Source of the DNA: Parachlamydiales bacterium
GTDB lineage: Bacteria; Chlamydiota; Chlamydiia; Chlamydiales; JAJFMK01
Direction: 5' to 3'
Length of the DNA stretch: 10,716 bases
Assembly (NCBI GenBank): GCA_020050175.1
Contig: JAGVKY010000103.1
Location: 1 to 10,716 of the forward strand
A model generated the notes under the pieces. That model searched no databases. It was given only the letters and a program-made list of their open reading frames with translations, and had not been told where the DNA came from. Positions 1 to 7,033 of the stretch are shown in pieces. The translations under genes and the position numbers were made by a program. The stretch's first letter is position 1. Each line of letters starts with the position of its first letter.

Positions 1-563
1 ACCAGAAAAAAAGTGAGCAGACTATCTTTTTCTTCCAAGTTGATCATTTGCAAATCTCGGACCGTTGAGGAATAGGTGATCCCCTTTCGTTCATTGCAAA
101 AGGCTTTAAAATCTCTCTCACCTACGAGATGAGGAATCGCATCGACCACATCTTCTCCAAAACGGAATTTAGGGACATGCCAGGCCATGTGGCGAAAAAG
201 AGGTTGTTGAGCTGCTCCAAGGGCTAACGTGTAACGATATTCTTTGCCTGTGACATCAAGAGTGGGATGAAAAGAGGGGGAGCAGTTGGACGCGTTAACG
301 ACTCTAACGTCTGCTGGGAGAAGGGCGTTTAGACCTAGGAGAAGTTTTTTGGGTTCGACCTCACGCTCTGTGAGGAAATGAACAATTTGACCTTTAGCAT
401 GAACGCCCCGATCTGTACGACTGGCTGCTTGCAGCAAAACATCGTGTTGAAGGATTTCGGAGATAGCTTTTTCAAGCGATTCTTCTATGGAAGGTCCCTC
501 TTTGGTCTTTTGCCAACCAAAGAAGTTGGTTCCATCATAGGCTAGTTGGAGAACAATGCTCAT
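1..563 (-). CDS. truA: tRNA pseudouridine(38-40) synthase TruA, 3' end outside the window
   Basis: TruA converts uridines 38-40 of the tRNA anticodon stem-loop to pseudouridine in the cytoplasm. The reading frame is open from the ATG at 563 to the left edge, giving 187 codons of an expected 250-270, so the C-terminal quarter or so is missing only because the window ends. Family marks are clear: LAYDGTNFFGWQ at residues 7-18, and the catalytic loop SRTDRGVHA at about 49-56, with the nucleophile at Asp51. Further on come the GLNALLPADVRV segment and the FHPTLDVTGKEYRY strand. The start is fixed by an ATGA overlap: the stop of the upstream MarC-family gene shares bases 560-563 with this ATG, which suggests translational coupling. 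The identification is firm. The inference is only that it is co-transcribed with the two membrane genes before it. Confidence 0.95.
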   Translation of the reverse strand, partial: MSIVLQLAYDGTNFFGWQKTKEGPSIEESLEKAISEILQHDVLLQAASRTDRGVHAKGQIVHFLTEREVEPKKLLLGLNALLPADVRVVNASNCSPSFHPTLDVTGKEYRYTLALGAAQQPLFRHMAWHVPKFRFGEDVVDAIPHLVGERDFKAFCNERKGITYSSTVRDLQMINLEEKDSLLTFFL

Positions 564-1171
564 TTCTTGAGGATATAGGTCGTTTCAAAAAGTTCAATCC
601 CTTCCATCACTCTTTGGACAGCCAACATAACGAGTATCAGAGCAAGGAGTCTTTCTAAAGCAATTAAACCATTTTTACCAAAGATACGAACTAAAAATTT
701 ATTCGAAAGGAGAACCAAGGCAGAAAAGAACCAAGCAAATACAATGGCCATGTACTGACAAAAAATATTTTCCTCGATCTCTGAATAGAGCATGATCGTT
801 GCAAGGAGGGCGGGACTTGCCATCATAGGGACGGCAAGGGGAACGATAAAGGGCTCCTCACCAGCCTTTACCTGTAATCTAATATTTCTTGGAGAAGCAA
901 ACAAAACGGCACTAGCAAAGATAAAAAGGATAAGGCCAGCTGTTAATCGAACGGTAATTTCTGACACTTCTAAATAGTGAAGAAGCCATTCACCAAGAAG
1001 CGAAAAGATGAGCATAAAAATAAGAGCTATCAAAAGCTCTCGCAACAAAACCCACCAATAACGCTCGCTAGGAACTCCACTCATGACTTCATAGAAGGTG
1101 GCCGAATTGCCGACCGCATCTATCATCAAAAAGATGGTCACAAACATTGTTCCAAAACATTCCATTAGCAT
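560..1171 (-). CDS. MarC-family inner-membrane protein, divergent copy
   Basis: This 203-residue, very hydrophobic protein has about six predicted membrane segments and the MarC (UPF0056) fold. It keeps the second family signature, EEPFIVPLAVPMMASP (about 105-120), and the C-terminal block FGKNGLIALERLLALILVMLAVQRVMEGI. The first signature has drifted: the usual DPxGNxP at the end of helix 1 reads DAVGNSATF (18-26), with the proline before the glycine and the one after the asparagine both lost. The biochemical role of MarC proteins is not known; the old link to antibiotic resistance was not upheld. It lies 2 bp after a second, more canonical MarC gene, so this is a tandem paralogous pair, and its stop overlaps the truA start. 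Either Met1 or Met3 could be the start, as no strong ribosome site decides between them. Confidence 0.85.
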   Translation of the reverse strand: MLMECFGTMFVTIFLMIDAVGNSATFYEVMSGVPSERYWWVLLRELLIALIFMLIFSLLGEWLLHYLEVSEITVRLTAGLILFIFASAVLFASPRNIRLQVKAGEEPFIVPLAVPMMASPALLATIMLYSEIEENIFCQYMAIVFAWFFSALVLLSNKFLVRIFGKNGLIALERLLALILVMLAVQRVMEGIELFETTYILKK

Positions 1172-1173
1172 GC

Positions 1174-1764
1174 TTAAGTGTTCCCTGTAAAATAAATTTT
1201 CATCCCCTGAACAACAAGACGCATAGAAAGAAGGGTAAGCACCATCCCCATGATCTGCTCAAGAGCAATGAGTCCTCTTTCCCCCATGATCCTTTTCAAA
1301 TAAGGAGCTAAAAGCAAAATAGGCAATACCGCACACCATGCGAGAATTAGGGCAGAACTGACGAGGAAAGAGTTTTTTGTCAGTTCGGTATAAATCATGA
1401 TGGATGACATCACCCCACCCCCTGAGATAATAGGGGAGGCAATGGGAACAACAAACGGTTCCCGTTGAAGAGCTTGCTCCTCTGCAACGGCAGGTTTAGG
1501 AAAAATCATCCCTAAGGCTACCATCAGAAGAACGATCCCTCCAGCAATACTGACAGTATAGGTTTGAATCTCTAACAGAGTCAAAAGCTGGCTTCCTGCA
1601 AATTGAAAACCAAGAGCGATCAAAAGAGCAAAAACCCCCTCTCGAAAGACGATTTTTTTCTGCCTATCGAATGAGAAATCTTTGATCAAAGCAACAATTG
1701 AAGGAATATTTCCTACTGGATTGGCGATCAAGAAAAAATTGAGGGCAAGGGTAAAAAGATCCAT
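1174..1764 (-). CDS. MarC-family inner-membrane protein, canonical copy
   Basis: This 196-residue integral membrane protein belongs to the MarC family (UPF0056, YchE/YhgN-like). It shows the standard first signature, ANPVGNIPS (14-22), in the first helix region. The second signature, REPFVVPIASPIISGGG (101-117), sits in the re-entrant or membrane-loop region. The conserved tail GERGLIALEQIMGMVLTLLSMRLVVQGM ends the protein. The length is typical of the family, and about six membrane segments are expected. The function is uncharacterised, and a transport role is only a guess from topology. It is the first gene of the marC-marC-truA unit and is separated by 199 bp from the phosphatase gene upstream. 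The ATG at 1764 has only a weak purine stretch before it, and no better in-frame start is seen. Confidence 0.9.
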   Translation of the reverse strand: MDLFTLALNFFLIANPVGNIPSIVALIKDFSFDRQKKIVFREGVFALLIALGFQFAGSQLLTLLEIQTYTVSIAGGIVLLMVALGMIFPKPAVAEEQALQREPFVVPIASPIISGGGVMSSIMIYTELTKNSFLVSSALILAWCAVLPILLLAPYLKRIMGERGLIALEQIMGMVLTLLSMRLVVQGMKIYFTGNT

Positions 1765-1963
1765 GTTGCCCAGAACTTTAGAGCATCACCCCCAAAACTG
1801 ACAAGCTTTGTAAAAAGAATTAAAGCGACCCGCTATTTAAAAATTTCCCATAAGATTAGCAGCAAATCACACAGAAAAACTTCGTCAAGCATCAGCCATT
1901 ATGTTTGTCACCGGCTGTTAAATGGCGCGCTTCGCGAAGTTTCTTTGCGTTAATTATTTTTTT
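1765..1963. other. Intergenic gap between the HAD phosphatase and marC genes
   Basis: This 199-bp stretch has no convincing ORF. It holds a 10-bp palindrome, CTTCGCGAAG (1930-1939), and an overlapping plus-strand hairpin described separately. It also holds weak inverted pairs such as GCCATT and AATGGC (about 1896-1925). A promoter for the marC-marC-truA unit would be expected here, but none close to consensus was found. Confidence 0.5.
1933..1960 (+). terminator. Possible hairpin with T tract, plus-strand orientation
   Basis: CGCGAAG (1933-1939) can pair with CTTTGCG (1943-1949) through seven pairs, one of them G-U, around a TTT loop. It is followed by TTAATTATTTTTTT, so read on the plus strand it looks like an intrinsic terminator. 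No plus-strand gene reads into it. On the minus strand, where the phosphatase gene ends, one pair becomes an A-C mismatch and no T tract follows. Its role is therefore unclear. Confidence 0.3.
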
Positions 1964-2710
1964 CTAGTCTTTGGGCCAGCGGTTGTGAGCGAAGAAATAG
2001 GTGAGCTTACGACGGATGTCGGCCGTGATAAAGGTCACCGGACGGTGTTCGATCTCTTGATAGTGGTAAGAAATGAGCGGGATAGAGGCCTCATTAAGTG
2101 AGGCTTCCATAGATTGGATGTACTTGATGTGGTCATCAACAAAAATAACCTTTTTGGGTGCGACCCCAAGTTGGTGAATGAGAGACATAAAAACTTCTCC
2201 CTTAGGGGTTTTGTCTGAGAAGAGGATCCCCCCTTTGTAGTTAGGTAAATCTGCATCGGGAGCATTTAGGGAAAAATCGAAGCCTAGGTCATTAAGTTGT
2301 TTAATGCGCCAATCGGAAAGCGAGGGACAAACACCCAATCGACCATGGGGCATTGCGGTCAGGGCAACAACATGGGCCCCCTTTTCTTGGATCGCCTTAA
2401 TAAGTGCAGGACCTTTTGGAGAAACAGTTTCCCATTCCATATCGAGCAAAATGAGACTCCAATCAAGTTGACGATCTCTATTTTTGAAATCTGGATTGAC
2501 TTGTTCAGCAATCCGCATAAAAGTCGGTTCCCACACGCCGAGGAGGATAGGATCTTTTGGACTGATTAGAGTCAGATCAACATCAAAAACAACCCATGTA
2601 TCTTGGTCGATTTCATGGAGCTTCTCCTCTAATGGTTGTAAATTTGTGATGGGAACAATTTCACCTAGAAGTAGGGAAGAAGTGACAAGAAAGAAGAGAA
2701 AGAGTTTCAT
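1964..2710 (-). CDS. Exported HAD-superfamily phosphatase, DUF2608 type
   Basis: This 248-residue protein starts with a short hydrophobic signal-like segment (MKLFLFFLVTSSLLLG, no lipobox cysteine), so it is probably exported or membrane-anchored. The mature part carries the four HAD motifs in order. Motif I is VVFDVDLTL, with Asp43 as nucleophile and Asp45 as acid/base. Motif II is the threonine of VALTAMP (about Thr118). Motif III is a lysine in FSDKTPKGE (167 or 170). Motif IV is VIFVDDH, with Asp192 and Asp193. All catalytic positions are intact, so phosphohydrolase activity is likely, though the substrate is unknown. The long cap between motifs I and II and the overall layout match DUF2608 proteins, which I associate with Chlamydiae and Legionella; that family label is from memory. 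The start lies 25 bp from the divergent hemL start and has no clear ribosome site. Confidence 0.8.
   Translation of the reverse strand: MKLFLFFLVTSSLLLGEIVPITNLQPLEEKLHEIDQDTWVVFDVDLTLISPKDPILLGVWEPTFMRIAEQVNPDFKNRDRQLDWSLILLDMEWETVSPKGPALIKAIQEKGAHVVALTAMPHGRLGVCPSLSDWRIKQLNDLGFDFSLNAPDADLPNYKGGILFSDKTPKGEVFMSLIHQLGVAPKKVIFVDDHIKYIQSMEASLNEASIPLISYHYQEIEHRPVTFITADIRRKLTYFFAHNRWPKD
2683..2710 (+). promoter_or_regulatory. Candidate sigma-70-type promoter for the hemL operon
   Basis: GTGACA (2683-2688, 5/6 match) and TTTCAT (2705-2710, 4/6 match) are 16 bp apart and would start transcription near 2717, leaving a leader of about 20 bases. The element lies entirely inside the 5' end of the divergent phosphatase gene. 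The match is weak and rests on position as much as on sequence. Confidence 0.25.
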
Positions 2711-2724
2711 AGATATGACTCAAT

Positions 2725-2753
2725 TTTAAAAATTTATGACTACACTCTATCAA
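2725..2753 (-). promoter_or_regulatory. Candidate sigma-70-type promoter for the HAD phosphatase gene
   Basis: On the minus strand TTGATA (2753-2748) and TTTAAA (2730-2725) lie 17 bp apart, with 5/6 and 4/6 matches to the consensus boxes. The implied transcript would start about 10 bases before the phosphatase ATG. The -35 box and most of the spacer lie inside the first hemL codons. This is a by-eye match only. Confidence 0.35.
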
Positions 2754-4046
2754 AAACCCCGCCCTCTTTCACAGGCTTTTTATTCTTCGATTTGCGACAT
2801 GATCCCAGGGGGGGTCAATTCCCCTATTCGTTCTTTTCAGAAAGTGGGCCAGCTGCCCATTGTTGTGGAAGAGGGAAAGGGAGCCATGATCACTGACATC
2901 GACGGCCATAGCTATATCGACTACGTCCATTCTTGGGGCCCCCTCATCCACGGCCATGCCCATCCAAAAATCTTGAAACGAACCAAAAAAAGAATGGAGA
3001 AAGGAACCTCTTTTGGTATGAGCAGTGTTGTTGAAAAAGAGATCGCCGAAAAGATTACTCAGCTCGTTCCCTCAGTTGAAAAGATTCGCTTTGTCTCCTC
3101 TGGAACAGAGGCGACCATGACGGCCCTTCGTGTTGCTAGGGGGTATACAGGAAGAGATGTCATCCTCAAATTTTCTGGCCACTACCATGGTCATGTCGAT
3201 GCTCTTCTTGTCCAAGCAGGCTCAGGGCTTGCAGGCTTAACCGCCACAAGTTCATCGAAAGGAATCCCCGAAGGATTTGTTCAAAAAACTGTAGTCATCC
3301 CCTTCAACGATTTCAAAGCAGCAGAGCTTGCTTTCCACCACCCTGATTTAAAAGACAAAATCGCTGCCATTATTTTAGAGCCTGTTGCCGCTAACATGGG
3401 CGTTGTGCTTCCAGCTCCTGGTTTTCTTTTCCATCTCAGACGCCTTTGTGATGAGACAGGGGCCCTTCTTATCTTTGACGAGGTGATCACCGGTTTTAGA
3501 TTGGGTCTTCAAGGGGCGCAAGGTCTTTTTGGAATTACCCCAGATCTTTCCTGTTTCGGCAAAATCATCGGAGGGGGCTTTCCAGCAGCAGCCATCGGCG
3601 GCAAAAAAGAGATCATGGATACGCTTGCCCCGATCGGGTCGGTTTATCAAGCGGGCACCCTCTCTGGGAACCCAGTTGCCTTAGAGGCAGGCCTTGCAAC
3701 ACTTGAACTTGCAGAAGAACCTGGCTTTTACGAGGAGCTCGAAAGAAAGACCCTTTTTCTCACCCAACCCATTGAAAAGTACATCCGCGATCGGAACCTA
3801 AATGCCTCATTGCAACAGATTGGTTCCCTCTTCACTATCTTCTTTGGTAAAAGGAAAATAACGAACTTCCAGGACGTTCATGAGCTCGACCTTGCGACCT
3901 ATTCTGCCTTCTTCCAACACCTGTTCAACCGAGGCATTCTTGCCCCGCCGCTCTATTGTGAAGCCTGGTTTGTTTCTCAAGCCCATGAGATGGAACATCT
4001 CGAAAAAACCCGAGACGAGATCATCGCCTTCTTAGAGACCTTATGA
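2736..4046 (+). CDS. hemL: Glutamate-1-semialdehyde 2,1-aminomutase
   Basis: This PLP enzyme turns glutamate-1-semialdehyde into 5-aminolevulinate, the last C5-pathway step before porphobilinogen. The 436-residue protein matches the usual length of about 430. Landmarks in order are IPGGVNSPIRSF (23-34), SSGTEATMTALRVARG (121-136), KFSGHYHGHVD (145-155) and EPVAANMGVV (215-224). LIFDEVITGFR (245-255) has Asp248 facing the cofactor ring. SCFGKIIGGGFPAAAIGG (272-289) has Lys276 as the Schiff-base lysine, and YQAGTLSGNPVA (304-315) follows. The GSA-specific N-terminal motif NSPVR-like and the tail ILAPPLYCEAWFVSQAH separate it from other class III aminotransferases. The ATG at 2736 is the first possible start, since a stop codon lies three codons upstream, and it has no Shine-Dalgarno site. 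Its stop overlaps the next gene (ATGA), which heads the flotillin cluster. Confidence 0.96.
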   Translation: MTTLYQKPRPLSQAFYSSICDMIPGGVNSPIRSFQKVGQLPIVVEEGKGAMITDIDGHSYIDYVHSWGPLIHGHAHPKILKRTKKRMEKGTSFGMSSVVEKEIAEKITQLVPSVEKIRFVSSGTEATMTALRVARGYTGRDVILKFSGHYHGHVDALLVQAGSGLAGLTATSSSKGIPEGFVQKTVVIPFNDFKAAELAFHHPDLKDKIAAIILEPVAANMGVVLPAPGFLFHLRRLCDETGALLIFDEVITGFRLGLQGAQGLFGITPDLSCFGKIIGGGFPAAAIGGKKEIMDTLAPIGSVYQAGTLSGNPVALEAGLATLELAEEPGFYEELERKTLFLTQPIEKYIRDRNLNASLQQIGSLFTIFFGKRKITNFQDVHELDLATYSAFFQHLFNRGILAPPLYCEAWFVSQAHEMEHLEKTRDEIIAFLETL

Positions 4047-5587
4047 TTTTTGCCCTCCTTGCTACCTTTTTTCTCGCCTTAGCTCCTTATGAAGCCCAAA
4101 GAGGGTTAGAAGAGCGGCTGCAGGAGGTCATCCATCCAGAAAAGGAAAATAATATCGGCTACATGGAGATTAATGATCGCTCCGGAGGGATCAATAACTC
4201 CACGTGGCTTTATATCCATCAGGCCATCGAATCTTTCAAAGCTTCAAAACCTCTTTTCGTGATTTTGAAGCTCAACACACCAGGTGGGGAAAGCCTCCCT
4301 GCCATGCAAATTTGTGACGCTCTAAAAGAACTCGACACACAGTATGGCATTCCTGTTGTTGCCTTTATCGATAATTGGGCCATGTCGGCAGGGGCATTGA
4401 TAGCCTATGCCTGCCGGTTTATCACAGTGGTTCAAGATGGGGGGATGGGAGCGGCTGAACCGGTGTTAGCTTCTCAAACAGGAGAGATGGTCACCGCCTC
4501 CGAGAAAATCATTTCTGCCTTTAGTGCGACTTTCGGCAACCAAGCAATGTACTTTGGGCGAAATCCTGCGATTGCAGAGAAGATGGTCGATAAAAACTCC
4601 ATTCTTGTGACAAGAGAAGGAAAGATCATCAAACTGACAAGTGAAGATCAGGTGTTAAAAACGGACACCGTTATTTCTCCTAAAGGGCAGTTGTTGACTC
4701 TTACAGCTCAGCAGCTCTTTGATCTAGGTGTAGCTGATATTCTTTTTTCTGCTATCAAGCTTGAAAATTTTTCACAGACAGAAAAAGAGAGTGGCAAATG
4801 GCCGCTCAAAAAGATGCTTCTTGGGACTTATCCCTTCTTTGCAAAAATTCCAAATGCCGAAGTCCATCCTTATGAAATGGATTTTAAAACGAAGTTTTTT
4901 TCCCTATTGATGACACCGGTAGTTTCTTCGCTATTGCTTTTGGGTGTGATGCTGGGTCTTTACTTGGAATTCAGCACACCGGGAGCGACGCTTCCTGGGA
5001 CTGTTGCTGTTATCTGCCTTTTCCTTCTGGGCCTTTCAAGCTTTGCGTTTGAAATCGCCTCTTGGCTTGAAATTATTCTTATTGCCTCAGGAATTGCGAT
5101 TATCCTCATAGACCTCTTTTTCTTACCCACTTTTGGTTTATTAGGAAGTTTTGGGGTTCTCCTTCTAGTAGGAGGCTTACTCGGCCTTGTCGTTCCCGGT
5201 TTAGAAAAAGTCCCGTTTGACCCCATCAGCTGGCAAATTAATGGTGGAGAAATCTTAGCCCGAATTGGTTGGTTCTTCGCGACTCTTCTGCTTGGCCTTA
5301 TTCTCGTTGCTTGCATCGCTTATTGGTTTCCGATGCGGTATAACCCTTTGAAACGTCTTGTCTCTACTGGAGAGCAGGTTGACTACACCGCTGGAGGGGA
5401 TACACATCTTCAGTTAGTAGGAAAACAGGGAACTGTTATTTCGACCCTTCGCCCTGCAGGCAAAATTGAAATTGAAGGTGTCCCCTACGACGCACAAAGC
5501 GAGGGAGATTTTGTAGAAAAAGGGACGAGCGTAAGAGTTCAAAGAGTCGAAGGTGCCCGCCTTTTTGTTAAAAGGAGCTCTTTATGA
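4043..5587 (+). CDS. NfeD-family membrane-bound serine protease, long form with ClpP-class domain
   Basis: This 514-residue protein has an N-terminal signal or anchor (MIFALLATFFLALA), then a ClpP-class protease domain on the outer face (about 35-240). LKLNTPGGES (76-84) forms the oxyanion region, and DNWAMSAGALIA (110-121) carries the probable nucleophile Ser115. Lys155 in SEKIISAF is spaced 40 residues later, like the Ser-Lys dyad of the archaeal homologue PH1510. Four to five membrane helices follow (about 285-430). The C-terminal NfeD OB-fold spans about 455-510 (VGKQGTVISTLRPAGKIEIEG). This is the form that accompanies FloA in Bacillus (YqeZ) and is thought to act on membrane-microdomain proteins. 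It overlaps hemL by ATGA and the short NfeD gene by ATGA. Substrates are unknown. Confidence 0.92.
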   Translation: MIFALLATFFLALAPYEAQRGLEERLQEVIHPEKENNIGYMEINDRSGGINNSTWLYIHQAIESFKASKPLFVILKLNTPGGESLPAMQICDALKELDTQYGIPVVAFIDNWAMSAGALIAYACRFITVVQDGGMGAAEPVLASQTGEMVTASEKIISAFSATFGNQAMYFGRNPAIAEKMVDKNSILVTREGKIIKLTSEDQVLKTDTVISPKGQLLTLTAQQLFDLGVADILFSAIKLENFSQTEKESGKWPLKKMLLGTYPFFAKIPNAEVHPYEMDFKTKFFSLLMTPVVSSLLLLGVMLGLYLEFSTPGATLPGTVAVICLFLLGLSSFAFEIASWLEIILIASGIAIILIDLFFLPTFGLLGSFGVLLLVGGLLGLVVPGLEKVPFDPISWQINGGEILARIGWFFATLLLGLILVACIAYWFPMRYNPLKRLVSTGEQVDYTAGGDTHLQLVGKQGTVISTLRPAGKIEIEGVPYDAQSEGDFVEKGTSVRVQRVEGARLFVKRSSL

Positions 5588-6060
5588 CTTTATTGCCCTA
5601 TGTTTTACTCACGATTTCTTTAGTTTTGATCTTCTTTGAGTTTTTTATTCCTGGCGGTTTATTTGCCATTGTTGGGACAATTCTTTTTATTCTCAGCTTT
5701 TTTAGTTTTGCAAGTCTTGCCTCCCCTTTAGCTTTACTACTTTTTGCGATCGGTGCTGTTCTCCTTTTGATCTTGGTGATCCGACTTGCGATTAGTTTGA
5801 TAAAGAAATCGGGTAAAGAAAACACCCTTCTCTCTGACAAAGACCAGCAGGGGTATCAAGCCTCTTCCCTAGATCCTTCCCTTTTCGGTAAGGTGGGGAT
5901 TGCAACAACTGTTCTAAAACCTACGGGAAAAATAGAGGTTGATGGGCAGATTGTACAAGCAGCCTCTAATCAAGGTTATATCGTTGCCGGAACAGCTATC
6001 AAAATTGTTGGCGGAGAAGGCGCACACTACATTGTAAGGATACACACTCATGGGACCTGA
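5584..6060 (+). CDS. Short NfeD-family membrane protein without protease domain
   Basis: This 158-residue protein has two to three hydrophobic helices (about 4-75), the first with FFEFFIPGGLFAIVGTIL typical of NfeD proteins. A charged linker (76-98) then leads to an OB-fold domain, FGKVGIATTVLKPTGKIEVD (101-120), ending in VAGTAIKIVGGEGAHYIV. This OB domain repeats the pattern at the end of the preceding long NfeD protein, so the two genes carry paralogous tails. It lacks any ClpP-class domain and fits the truncated NfeD class often found next to flotillins, where it probably helps assemble or anchor the scaffold. A strong ribosome site, AAGGAG (5572-5577), lies 6 bases before the ATG. The gene overlaps its neighbours by 4 bp upstream and 11 bp downstream. 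Confidence 0.88.
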   Translation: MTLLPYVLLTISLVLIFFEFFIPGGLFAIVGTILFILSFFSFASLASPLALLLFAIGAVLLLILVIRLAISLIKKSGKENTLLSDKDQQGYQASSLDPSLFGKVGIATTVLKPTGKIEVDGQIVQAASNQGYIVAGTAIKIVGGEGAHYIVRIHTHGT

Positions 6061-7033
6061 AATTTATCTTCTACTAATCGTACTTGGGATCATTGCCCTT
6101 ATCCTTTTGACAATCATAGGAAAGTTCATCAGCCTTTGGTTTCAAGCCTTTGTTTCAGGAACTCCGATTTCTCTTTTTAATATTGTTGGGATGAGTTTAC
6201 GGAAAATCCCTCCAAGGGTGATCGTTAGTGCCCGAATTAACTCTTTTAAAGCTGGTTTAAAGCAGATCAGCGTGTCAGATCTTGAAACTCACTTCATGGC
6301 TGGCGGCAATGTTATTGCCGTCGTACAGGCGATGATTGCTGCAGATAAAGCCAATATCCCTCTCGATTGGAAAAGAGCAACAGCGATTGACTTAGCAGGG
6401 CGTGATTTGCTTGAAGCAGTCAGAACCTCAGTTAATCCTAAGGTGATCGATTGTCCTCCACAACATTCGCAAGGGAAGCCTTCCTATATAGCTGGTGTTG
6501 CCAAGGATGGGATTCAGCTTCTTTGCCGTGCACGTGTGACTGTTAGAACAAACATTGTTCAACTCGTCGGCGGTGCCACAGAAGAGACGATCATCGCGCG
6601 TGTAGGTGAAGGGATTGTAGGAGCCATTGGGGGAACAGACACTTATAATGAAGTTCTCGAATCTCCTCAGAGAATCTCCAAGCTCGTGTTGGAAAAGGGA
6701 CTTGATTCACAAACGGCTTTTGAAATTCTTTCCATCGACATTGCCGACATCGATGTAGGAGAGAATATTGGGGCTACCTTAAGAACAAAAAAAGCTCAAG
6801 CCGATATGGAAATCGCCCGTGCAGAAGCCGAAAAGAGAAGAGCGATGGCCGTTGCTGCAGAGCAAGAATGGACGGCAAAAGTCATGGAGAACCAAGCGCA
6901 AGTCCCTCTTGCCATGGCTGAAGCTTTAAAAACCGGACACATTGGCTATTACGACAATCTTAAATTCCAAAATCTGCAATCAGATACAGAGATGAGATCT
7001 TCTCTCGGAAAAGAAAATAAAGGGATCAAATGA
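6050..7033 (+). CDS. floA: Flotillin-like protein FloA
   Basis: FloA is a membrane scaffold that organises functional microdomains together with NfeD proteins. The 327-residue length is close to the Bacillus protein (about 330). The N-terminal hairpin helix (4-35) anchors it to the inner leaflet. The family core includes GGNVIAVVQAMIAADKANIP (85-104), AIDLAGRDLLEAVRTSVNPK (112-131) and LLCRARVTVRTNIVQLVGG (157-175). VGEGIVGAIGGTDTYNEVLE (185-204) and IADIDVGENIGA (231-242) follow. An Ala/Glu-rich coiled-coil region (about 247-290) with EA repeats, needed for oligomerisation in the family, comes near the C-terminus. The start is supported by TAAGGA at 6035-6040. It follows two NfeD genes, as in the Bacillus yqeZ-yqfA arrangement, so pairing with both is likely. 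Its stop overlaps the next start (ATGA). Confidence 0.94.
   Translation: MGPEIYLLLIVLGIIALILLTIIGKFISLWFQAFVSGTPISLFNIVGMSLRKIPPRVIVSARINSFKAGLKQISVSDLETHFMAGGNVIAVVQAMIAADKANIPLDWKRATAIDLAGRDLLEAVRTSVNPKVIDCPPQHSQGKPSYIAGVAKDGIQLLCRARVTVRTNIVQLVGGATEETIIARVGEGIVGAIGGTDTYNEVLESPQRISKLVLEKGLDSQTAFEILSIDIADIDVGENIGATLRTKKAQADMEIARAEAEKRRAMAVAAEQEWTAKVMENQAQVPLAMAEALKTGHIGYYDNLKFQNLQSDTEMRSSLGKENKGIK

Noticed and set aside
1..563. truA as a truncated pseudogene
   Set aside because: The frame stays open to the window edge with all expected motifs present, so the missing end is due to the window boundary.
2484..2729. 81-codon plus-strand frame just before hemL, as a possible leader gene
   Set aside because: It is antisense to the phosphatase gene, whose HAD motifs are intact. 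It has low-complexity basic composition and no ribosome site.
4960..5316. 118-codon minus-strand frame inside the long NfeD gene
   Set aside because: The product is a basic, proline-rich sequence complementary to membrane-helix codons. There is no ribosome site and no recognisable domain.
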